Shown here in pieces: positions 1-6,323 of a DNA stretch of 17,453 nucleotides. The notes under the pieces were generated by a model. That model was not told the DNA's origin, searched no databases, and saw only the letters and a list, made by a program, of their open reading frames with translations. The position numbers and the translations under genes were made by a program. Origin of the DNA: an uncultured Lachnospiraceae bacterium (GTDB lineage: Bacteria > Bacillota > Clostridia > Lachnospirales > Lachnospiraceae); assembly GCA_910585765.1 (NCBI GenBank), contig CAJUES010000067.1:1-17453 (forward strand), in the 5' to 3' direction. Positions within the stretch are counted from its first letter, which is position 1; every line of letters starts with the position of its first letter.

Positions 1-530
1 TGGACACGGGAGAACTTTTGAAACTTGGAACCGGACTGCTGTACCACACAGAGATCGTGGCTGTCAAGCGCGGCGAGAAGGGAAATCCGGGCGAGCTGAC
101 GGGTGTGATCGAGTACAAGCCGGATCAGGTGTCGGGTGTGATCGTGGACAACACGGTGCAGGGGATCTACGGTGTGGCGAACGCGGAGCTCCTAAGTGAA
201 TACACTGCCGGGATGGAGGCGCTGCCCATCGCATTGAAACAGGAGGTGTCGACAGGACCGGCACAGATTTTGTGCACCATAGACGGCGGGGCAAAATACT
301 ATGACGTGGAGATCACAAAGCTCACCCCGGGCAAGGAAGCGGTGAACCGTCAGATCTCACTCGAGGTGACGGACGAGGAGCTGCTCTCCACGACAGGGGG
401 GATCGTTCAGGGGATGTCGGGTGCCCCGATCGTCCAAAACGGCAGGTTTGTGGGAGCAGTCACCCATGTGCTCGTGCAGGACAGCACGAAAGGGTACGGG
501 ATCTTTATCGAGGATATGCTCGGGCATTGA
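1..530 (+). CDS. spoIVB: SpoIVB peptidase (S55 family), C-terminal part, 5' truncated
   Basis: This is the 3' part of the sporulation signalling protease SpoIVB. In spore formers it is made in the forespore, is secreted into the intermembrane space and triggers processing of pro-sigma-K. The reading frame is open from the window edge (first full codon at position 3) and ends with TGA at 528-530. Visible hallmarks are the DTGELL segment at the very start, KRGEKGNPGEL, and GIVQGMSGAPIVQNG followed by GAVTHV. The serine in GMSGAP corresponds to the catalytic Ser of family S55. The catalytic His (in a GHGI-type motif) and the PDZ domain would lie upstream, outside the window. The TTG at 18 is internal, not a start. 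The gene converges on the minus-strand gene at 572-1552. Family assignment is secure; only about 175 residues are visible. Confidence 0.95.
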   Translation, partial: DTGELLKLGTGLLYHTEIVAVKRGEKGNPGELTGVIEYKPDQVSGVIVDNTVQGIYGVANAELLSEYTAGMEALPIALKQEVSTGPAQILCTIDGGAKYYDVEITKLTPGKEAVNRQISLEVTDEELLSTTGGIVQGMSGAPIVQNGRFVGAVTHVLVQDSTKGYGIFIEDMLGH

Positions 531-540
531 ACAAAAATTT

Positions 541-566
541 GAGCAGGGAAGGAAACTTCCCTGCTC
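541..566 (-). terminator. Rho-independent terminator between convergent genes
   Basis: A perfect 11-bp stem (541-551 with 556-566, GAGCAGGGAAG on the plus strand) closes a four-base loop. Read on the minus strand, the hairpin is followed by AAATTTTTGT (531-540), a reasonable U-tract. It therefore terminates the minus-strand gene that stops at 572. On the plus strand no T-run follows, so for spoIVB it is at most a weak terminator or 3'-end stabiliser. Confidence 0.85.
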
Positions 567-571
567 AGTCT

Positions 572-1552
572 CTATGCCTGTGCGTCAATGATCGATACAC
601 CGATCTGATCGGGTTTGATGATATCGTTAAAGACATTTTTGCTGTATTGGATGACGGTGTTTCCAAATGCGGCGTTCTTGCCAAACAATTCATTGTATGT
701 ATTCTGGAAATCGGCGGTCGTCATGTCGACGTTCGCGTCAAAGATCATATTTTTCTGCCCGCTGTCAAAGGTCAGACCGAGCTTGGCGAGCCGATCCTTC
801 TGATCAAGGCACAGCTGGTTGAGCTTGTCTATATTTTCGTTTTTGCCCGCGCTGTTCGTGCGGTACGCCGACTTTGAGAATAACTGCAGCAGATCTCTCA
901 CGGAGTCCCGCATGCTGCTGTCGGAGAGCGCGCCGGACGGGATCAGTTTCAAGGTCGATGTTGCCTGTCCGGCAATTGTCGAATATTCAGCCGTCAGCAT
1001 ATCCTTCTCTTCATATTTCAAAGTGCTGCTGACATTGTACTCGGAAGTAACGTACTGTATGTCGTCAGTAGTCTCCTCGACATTGCGCAGGATCTTATCC
1101 GCTTTTCCGACGAGGGAGTCGTGACCGGTAAAAAGCGTGTTGATCGTCTTTTCGGAAGCCTCGGCAAAGGCTGCCCTGTCAAACGTATATTTGCCATTGA
1201 GCTTCTCAATGCCGGCTTTTCGGAGTGTCCGCTCGTTGTCGGAGAACAGCTTGTCGAGCTTGGAAAGCTGCTTTTGGACATCTTTGTCCGTCACCAGGTC
1301 GGAGCTGTTTTTCATGGCGTTGTATGATTTGACCAGATCTTCCGCCTGGTCGGTGAGCATTTCCCTCGAGATGCCGCCCGGCGAGTAGCGCTTTAACTTT
1401 TTGACGCTTTTGCGGAAGGATTCGGCTTTATCCTGGAGCTTTTCCACGTTGGCGTCAGCCGTCGTGACCTTCTTCGTGAAGGAGTGTGTGTAGGAAAGAT
1501 TATTGTCCCTGATCGTGTCGATCAGGTCAAACGGTTTATATTGAATGTTCAT
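572..1552 (-). CDS. FliD-cap-like protein of unknown function, sigma-28-type promoter
   Basis: A 326-residue, mostly helical, hydrophilic protein with no signal peptide or membrane segment. The start is the ATG at 1550-1552, because GGAGG at 1561-1565 sits 8 nt upstream; the in-frame ATG at 1571-1573 lies upstream of that site and would not use it. Two stretches (about residues 70-158 and 218-308) look like copies of one module. Each has a helical lead-in, a K-x-G-(I/L) turn, a G...FD strand segment and an 'LF...' element (NTLFTGHDSLVGKADK; NELFGKNAAFGNTV). This resembles the C-terminal region of flagellar cap protein FliD, which is two to three times longer. A sigma-28-type promoter upstream supports a link to flagella. 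It stands alone, outside any flagellar operon in view. FliD kinship is my inference from pattern; function is unknown. Confidence 0.8.
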   Translation of the reverse strand: MNIQYKPFDLIDTIRDNNLSYTHSFTKKVTTADANVEKLQDKAESFRKSVKKLKRYSPGGISREMLTDQAEDLVKSYNAMKNSSDLVTDKDVQKQLSKLDKLFSDNERTLRKAGIEKLNGKYTFDRAAFAEASEKTINTLFTGHDSLVGKADKILRNVEETTDDIQYVTSEYNVSSTLKYEEKDMLTAEYSTIAGQATSTLKLIPSGALSDSSMRDSVRDLLQLFSKSAYRTNSAGKNENIDKLNQLCLDQKDRLAKLGLTFDSGQKNMIFDANVDMTTADFQNTYNELFGKNAAFGNTVIQYSKNVFNDIIKPDQIGVSIIDAQA

Positions 1553-1560
1553 ATCAAATT

Positions 1561-1565
1561 CCTCC
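1561..1565 (-). promoter_or_regulatory. Ribosome binding site deciding the start of the 572-1552 gene
   Basis: Plus-strand CCTCC reads GGAGG on the minus strand, with 8 nt between it and the ATG at 1550-1552. It lies downstream of the alternative in-frame ATG at 1571-1573, so it selects the shorter protein. Confidence 0.8.
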
Positions 1566-1592
1566 TGGTCCATCTGTAACGATATATAGATA

Positions 1593-1619
1593 TTATCGGC
1601 AGATTTGTGCCAAAGTTAA
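1593..1619 (-). promoter_or_regulatory. Sigma-28 (FliA/SigD)-type flagellar promoter
   Basis: On the minus strand the region reads TTAACTTT, 11 nt, then GCCGATAA (plus coordinates 1612-1619 and 1593-1600). The known sigma-28 consensus is TAAAGTTT-N11-GCCGATAA, so 14 of 16 positions match, including the whole -10 element, and the spacing is exact. Transcription would begin near 1585 and give a leader of about 33 nt holding the GGAGG site. This is one of the clearest regulatory signals in the window. Confidence 0.75.
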
Positions 1620-1647
1620 AGGTTTTGGGGATAATAAAAATTTTTAG

Positions 1648-1676
1648 TAGCAATTCTCTCAAGTATATGGTACACT
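1648..1676 (+). promoter_or_regulatory. Probable sigma-A promoter of the pot-lepA operon
   Basis: TAGCAA (1648-1653), a 17-bp spacer, then TACACT (1671-1676) preceded directly by TGG, i.e. an extended -10 (TGn). The -35 is poor (3 of 6) and the -10 moderate (4 of 6). It is the best candidate between the divergent genes and lies about 60 nt before the potA start. Its back-to-back position with the sigma-28 promoter leaves only about 30 bp between the two -35 elements. Confidence 0.45.
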
Positions 1677-1736
1677 ACAAAATGATGCATTAGAGCATTT
1701 TGGACATATCCATACCCTGGATGAGGAGGAGACGCA

Positions 1737-3185
1737 TTGGATAAAAATACCGCGAAGGAAAATATTATCGAGTTGAAAAATATAAGCCGTACATTTGATG
1801 ACGGCTTCTGTGTGGTTGATGATTTCAACCTCACGATACAGAGGGGTGAGTTTGTCACGTTTCTGGGACCATCAGGCTGCGGAAAGACAACGACACTGCG
1901 TATGATAGCGGGATTTGACAAACCGACGGAGGGTGAGCTGCTGCTGAACGGCAAGGATATCCGGGATCTGCCGCCCAATGAGCGCCCCATCAACACCGTG
2001 TTTCAGCGATATGCGCTGTTTCCGCATCTGAATGTGTTTGAGAATGTTGCCTTCGGGCTGAAACTAAAGAAGCTTCCCAAGACAGATATCGTAAAGAAAG
2101 TCAAGAAAGCGCTGGAGATGGTGGACCTCGAGGATTTTGAGGACAGGGGGATCCAGACGCTGTCGGGCGGGCAGCAGCAGCGCATCGCCATAGCGCGCGC
2201 GATCGTCAATGAGCCGGAGATCCTGCTGTTGGACGAACCGCTGGGGGCGCTGGATCTAAAGATGCGCAAGGAGATGCAGCTCGAGTTGAAGGGCATGCAT
2301 GAGAAACTGGGGATCACGTTTATCTATGTGACGCATGACCAGGAGGAAGCGCTCACCATGTCCGACAAGATCGTCGTGATGTCGGAGGGAAAAATCCAGC
2401 AGATCGGCACGCCGGAGGATATCTACAACGAGCCGAAGAACGCTTTTGTCGCCGATTTTATCGGCGACAGCAACATATTCAGCGGGATCATGACGGGCAA
2501 GTGCAGGGTGCGGTTCTGCGGGGCAGAGTTTGAATGTGTGGACGATGTTGAGCACGGCACTATGATCGACGCAGTGGTGAGGCCGGAGGATGTGACGATC
2601 ACGACGCCGGATCAGGGGATCATCAGAGGGACTGTGACTTCGGTGATCTTCAAGGGTGTGCACTATGAGATCGCAGTGCAGTCCGGCAAAAATGAGATCG
2701 TGGTGCAGTCCACCCGAAAGGCGGAGCCAAACGCTGTGGTCGGACTGCGCATCGAGCCTGAGGGGATCCACATCATGCTGGCGGAGAATACGATCAACCG
2801 CATCGAGTCCGGTGTGGACAAGGAGTACCGGCTCCAATTTCTCGGGGGACGGCTGGACTGCGACATGACCGCATTGATACAGGGCGCTTCCTACAGTACG
2901 GATGGTGCGCTGATCGACGCGCACGGCGACGTGATCGAGCCTGACCGCATCCGGGTGATCGTGTCCGTGAAGCCGGAGGACATCACGATGAGTGATGACA
3001 AGGAGGCCGGAATCCTCCGGGGACATATCATCAATCTGATCTACAAGGGCGATCACTACAGCTATGTTGTCCGAACGGAGGAGGACGAGGACTTTATCGT
3101 GTCCGATGAGTACCTGTGGAACATGGACGACTACGTGAGCCTGCTGATCCCGACAGATAAGTTTCACTATGCCATCAAGAAATAA
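1737..3185 (+). CDS. potA: Polyamine ABC transporter ATPase with duplicated TOBE module
   Basis: This is the ATPase subunit that powers spermidine/putrescine import through PotBC on the cytoplasmic face of the membrane. It starts at TTG 1737, 6 nt after GAGGAGGA. All ABC motifs are present: Walker A GPSGCGKT (residues 44-51), Q-loop Q90, signature LSGGQ (142-146), Walker B ILLLDEP (162-168), D-loop ALD and switch His200. At 482 residues it is about 100 longer than a usual PotA. The extra length is a second C-terminal TOBE-like module. Residues ~250-352 contain VVRPEDVTI, then RGTVTSVIFKGVHYEI; residues ~360-480 contain VSVKPEDITM, then RGHIINLIYKGDHYSY. It is first in the operon with potB, potC, potD and lepA. 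Family assignment is very secure; polyamine specificity rests on operon context and on PotD. Confidence 0.95.
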   Translation: MDKNTAKENIIELKNISRTFDDGFCVVDDFNLTIQRGEFVTFLGPSGCGKTTTLRMIAGFDKPTEGELLLNGKDIRDLPPNERPINTVFQRYALFPHLNVFENVAFGLKLKKLPKTDIVKKVKKALEMVDLEDFEDRGIQTLSGGQQQRIAIARAIVNEPEILLLDEPLGALDLKMRKEMQLELKGMHEKLGITFIYVTHDQEEALTMSDKIVVMSEGKIQQIGTPEDIYNEPKNAFVADFIGDSNIFSGIMTGKCRVRFCGAEFECVDDVEHGTMIDAVVRPEDVTITTPDQGIIRGTVTSVIFKGVHYEIAVQSGKNEIVVQSTRKAEPNAVVGLRIEPEGIHIMLAENTINRIESGVDKEYRLQFLGGRLDCDMTALIQGASYSTDGALIDAHGDVIEPDRIRVIVSVKPEDITMSDDKEAGILRGHIINLIYKGDHYSYVVRTEEDEDFIVSDEYLWNMDDYVSLLIPTDKFHYAIKK

Positions 3186-3215
3186 GGATCCGGCATAACT
3201 GGATGGAGGTTGCTG

Positions 3216-4022
3216 ATGAACAAATTTCGATTTCAGAGGTCGCAGCTGTGCATACCTTATGGTCTGTTTCTGGTATGCTTTGTGCTAGCGCCCTTGATCG
3301 TTATCATATACTATGCATTTACAGACGGGGAAGGGCAGTTTACGCTCGAAAACCTGTTGGGATTTTTCTCAAGCCCGAACACGATCGGGACGCTTGCCTA
3401 CAGTTTCGGTATCGCGGCAGCGACTACCTGCATCTGCCTGATGCTGGCGTATCCGATCGCGTATATACTGGCGAGGAGCAGGATCAGGCACAGATCCGTG
3501 ATCCTGATGATCTTTATCATGCCCATGTGGATCAACTTCACGCTCAGGATCACCGCGCTCAAGGAGATCCTCACCATGATCGAGGGCAATCTGGCGTATC
3601 ATCCGTTTATGAACACGCTGATCGGCATGACGTACGATTTCCTGCCGTTTATGATACTCCCAATTTACACGACGCTGTTGAAGCTTGACGGAAGCCTGCT
3701 GGAGGCGGCGGCGGATCTCGGCGCAGATACGGTCCAGACGTTTATGAAGGTGACGCTTCCGCTGTCTGTCCCGGGGATCATAAGCGGCATCGTGATGGTG
3801 TTTCTGCCGTCCATGACGAACTATGTCGTGCTCGACATGCTCTACAACAGTACCTATATCATGGGAAGCCTGATCGGGGCGTATTTCAGCGCCTATGACT
3901 GGCACAACGGCTCGATGATCGCGCTGATCCTGCTGGCGATCATACTGGTGTTTACGCTGTTTACCAACCGCTATGCGGACGAGGATGCGGGCAGCAGCAG
4001 GGGAGGTGTACTCGGAGGATGA
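3216..4022 (+). CDS. potB: Polyamine ABC transporter permease PotB
   Basis: One of the two membrane subunits that form the polyamine channel. The start is ATG 3216, with GGAGG at 3205-3209 and 6 nt spacing; the TTG at 3210 abuts the ribosome site and is unlikely. The product is 268 residues, close to the usual PotB length, with about six hydrophobic segments beginning at residues 13-33. The EAA loop that contacts the ATPase is at 163-191 (EAAADLGAD...LPLSVPGIISG). The gene follows potA by 30 nt, and its stop overlaps the potC start in ATGA (4019-4022), so translation is probably coupled. The last ~15 residues are Gly/Ser-rich and cytoplasmic. Confidence 0.95.
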   Translation: MNKFRFQRSQLCIPYGLFLVCFVLAPLIVIIYYAFTDGEGQFTLENLLGFFSSPNTIGTLAYSFGIAAATTCICLMLAYPIAYILARSRIRHRSVILMIFIMPMWINFTLRITALKEILTMIEGNLAYHPFMNTLIGMTYDFLPFMILPIYTTLLKLDGSLLEAAADLGADTVQTFMKVTLPLSVPGIISGIVMVFLPSMTNYVVLDMLYNSTYIMGSLIGAYFSAYDWHNGSMIALILLAIILVFTLFTNRYADEDAGSSRGGVLGG

Positions 4023-4843
4023 AAAAATTATTTGCCAGGGCATTTCTGGCGGTGATGGTCATACTGCTGTATCTGCCGATCTTTGTGCTGGCAGTGTACA
4101 GTTTTACGGATTCTGCAAATATTGGAGCAATACACGGTTTTTCGCTCAAAAATTATGAGACACTCTTTACCAAGCCTGATCTGAGGGCGATGATACTGGG
4201 GACGCTGGTACTTGCGATCGGATCCGCTCTGGTGTCGACGGTTCTCGGCACACTCGGTGCCGTGGGTGTCTTTTACTCGGGACGGTTCGGCAATGTGACA
4301 GTGGGTTCCCTGAATCAGGTGCCTGTCGTGAATGCCGAGGTGGTGACTGCGTTCTCGCTCTGCATCCTGCTGATCGGTGTGTGCGACGTGGACAAGAGCA
4401 GTTTTGTCTCGCTGCTGATCGGGCATGTCGTGCTGGAAGCGCCGTTTGTGTATCTGTCCGTGGTGCCCAGGTTAAAGCAGATGGACAACAGTCTCTACGA
4501 GGCGGCGCTTGATCTGGGGGCGTCCCCTGCGATGGCGCTGCGGCGTGTGGTGTTCCCGCAGATCTTTCCGGGTGTTGTCTCAGGGTTTGCCCTGGCAGTC
4601 ACGCTGTCGCTCGATGATTATTTTATCACAAGCTACACGAAACCGGCGACTTTTGACACGATCAGTACGTATGTGGTCAATGCGACCAGAGGTTCCCAGA
4701 CAGAGATCAAGACGGCATTGTGGGCGCTCTCCACGATCATTTTCGTGGTGGTCGTACTGATGGTCATGATGATGAACATGAACGGCAGCAAAAATGACAA
4801 GAATCAGAAGGGGGCGGGTGCAGGCAGTGAAAAAAATAGGTAG
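4019..4843 (+). CDS. potC: Polyamine ABC transporter permease PotC
   Basis: The second permease subunit of the polyamine importer, 274 residues. The start ATG at 4019 overlaps the potB stop by 4 bp. GGAGG at 4014-4018 touches the ATG and is too close; GGAGG at 4002-4006 with 12 nt spacing, or coupling from potB, is more likely to be used. The EAA loop is at residues 161-189 (EAALDLGAS...FPQIFPGVVSG). The C-terminal membrane helix (about 236-254) is followed by a hydrophilic tail rich in Asn, Lys and Gly. The 3' end overlaps the potD start by 17 nt in another frame. Confidence 0.95.
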   Translation: MKKLFARAFLAVMVILLYLPIFVLAVYSFTDSANIGAIHGFSLKNYETLFTKPDLRAMILGTLVLAIGSALVSTVLGTLGAVGVFYSGRFGNVTVGSLNQVPVVNAEVVTAFSLCILLIGVCDVDKSSFVSLLIGHVVLEAPFVYLSVVPRLKQMDNSLYEAALDLGASPAMALRRVVFPQIFPGVVSGFALAVTLSLDDYFITSYTKPATFDTISTYVVNATRGSQTEIKTALWALSTIIFVVVVLMVMMMNMNGSKNDKNQKGAGAGSEKNR

Positions 4844-6317
4844 TATGGCACTGGGGGCAGCCGCTTCCGGCGCGGCTGCGGCATGCTGCTTTTGCGGCGG
4901 GGTGGTCTGTGCGAGGGAGGCGCCTGTCACGCTGCGCGTGTGCAGCTGGGAAGAGTATATCGACCTTGGGGAGTGGGACGAGGAGGACACGATCGAGCTT
5001 GAGAACGGCAATGTGATCTTTGGGGAGCGGCCGCTCTACGAGGAGTTTGAGGACTGGTACCGGGAAACCTACGGCAGGGAGGTGCGGGTGGAGTACTCCT
5101 GTTTTGGTACGAATGAGGATCTTTACAACCAGTTAAATCTGGGCGACACGTATGACCTGGTATGCCCCTCGGAGTATATGATCATGAAGCTGATGGCGGA
5201 AGACAGGCTCCTTCCGTATTCGGACAGTTTCTACGATGAGGACAACCCATACAATTACTATATCAGCAATGTGTCCCCGTTTATACAGAGCACGCTGGAA
5301 TCCAACGAGATCGGCGGTGAGAGCTGGAGCAAGTACGCCGCGGGATATATGTGGGGGATCACGGGTGTGCTGTACAATCCGGAGCTTGTCACCGAGGAGG
5401 AGGCATCCACCTGGGCGATCTTTGGCAATCCGAAGTTTTACAGACAGGTCACATTGAAGGACAATGTGCGCGATTCGTATTTCGCGGCACTGGGCATCCT
5501 GAAGGCTGACGAGCTGATGGATGATGCGTTTGTGCACTCGGCGGATTATCGGGAGAGGCTCGCGGATGTGATGAACGATGTGAGCCCGGAGACGATCGGG
5601 CAGGCGCAGGATCTGCTGAACGGATTGATGGACAATGTGTATTCCCTCGAGACAGACAGCGGAAAGGCCGATATGATAACGGGGAAGATCGTGGCGAATT
5701 ATCAGTGGTCGGGCGATGCGGTGTATGCGATGGACCAGGCGGACGAGGAGGATTTTGTGTTGAAGTTCGCGGTGCCAAGGGAGAGCACGAATCTCTGGTT
5801 TGACGGCTGGGTAATGCTAAAGAGCGGCATCGACGGCAGCGCGGAGAGACAGCATGCGGCGGAAGCGTTTGTCAATTTTTTGTCAAGAACGGACAATGCC
5901 GTCAGAAACATGTACTATATTGGCTATACTTCGGCTATCGCAGGAAATGCCCGGGATGACACGATGTACGAATACCTCAACTGGTGCTATGGCGCCGGTG
6001 AGGAGGACGAGGATCTCATGGATTATCCCGTGGGTTATTTTTTCAGCGGGGACAACAGCGATGCGGATTATCTGGTGAAGACGACGCGCAGCCAGATGGG
6101 AAGACAGCTCTACAGCCAGTATCCGCCGGAGGATGTCATGAGCAGGACTGCGATCATGCGGTATTTTGACGCCGAGGCGAACAGGGCGATCAACCGGATG
6201 TGGATCAATGTCCGGTGCTTTGACATCGATGACGTTCCGACCGGTGTCTGGATGGCGCTGCTTGCCGGACTTCTCGTGCTGGTCGGCACAGGTTACAGGA
6301 ATAGTAAAAGGAGATAG
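4827..6317 (+). CDS. potD: Polyamine-binding protein PotD with C-terminal membrane anchor
   Basis: The extracellular solute-binding subunit that delivers spermidine/putrescine to PotBC. I chose GTG 4827 because it gives a typical signal sequence (MKKIG, then an Ala-rich core); the upstream ATG at 4794 adds Arg-rich residues and lacks a good ribosome site. At 496 residues it is about 140 longer than a standard PotD. Binding-pocket positions seem kept: CSWEEY (W41, Y44), PSEY (S115, Y117), LKDNVRD near 210-216, YQW (W294) and LWFD (W324, D326). Unusual points are a very acidic stretch at 46-60 and a C-terminal hydrophobic helix (about 473-490) ending in RNSKRR, a stop-transfer signal. The Ala-Ala-Ala-Cys near residue 20 is only a poor lipobox, so the C-terminal helix is the likelier anchor. 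Confidence 0.93.
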   Translation: MKKIGSMALGAAASGAAAACCFCGGVVCAREAPVTLRVCSWEEYIDLGEWDEEDTIELENGNVIFGERPLYEEFEDWYRETYGREVRVEYSCFGTNEDLYNQLNLGDTYDLVCPSEYMIMKLMAEDRLLPYSDSFYDEDNPYNYYISNVSPFIQSTLESNEIGGESWSKYAAGYMWGITGVLYNPELVTEEEASTWAIFGNPKFYRQVTLKDNVRDSYFAALGILKADELMDDAFVHSADYRERLADVMNDVSPETIGQAQDLLNGLMDNVYSLETDSGKADMITGKIVANYQWSGDAVYAMDQADEEDFVLKFAVPRESTNLWFDGWVMLKSGIDGSAERQHAAEAFVNFLSRTDNAVRNMYYIGYTSAIAGNARDDTMYEYLNWCYGAGEEDEDLMDYPVGYFFSGDNSDADYLVKTTRSQMGRQLYSQYPPEDVMSRTAIMRYFDAEANRAINRMWINVRCFDIDDVPTGVWMALLAGLLVLVGTGYRNSKRR

Positions 6318-6323
6318 GATATC

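Noticed and set aside
527..877. Plus-strand open frames after spoIVB
   Set aside because: They cover the terminator and the antisense of the FliD-like gene, whose promoter, ribosome site and terminator are all on the minus strand.
1685..1698. Small dyad ATGC-attaga-GCAT before potA
   Set aside because: Arms of only 4 bp in AT-rich DNA; not distinguishable from chance.
2256..3167. Minus-strand open frame opposite potA
   Set aside because: Composition dominated by Asp, His, Arg and Val as expected from the complement of codons ending in G/C; lies against a certain gene.
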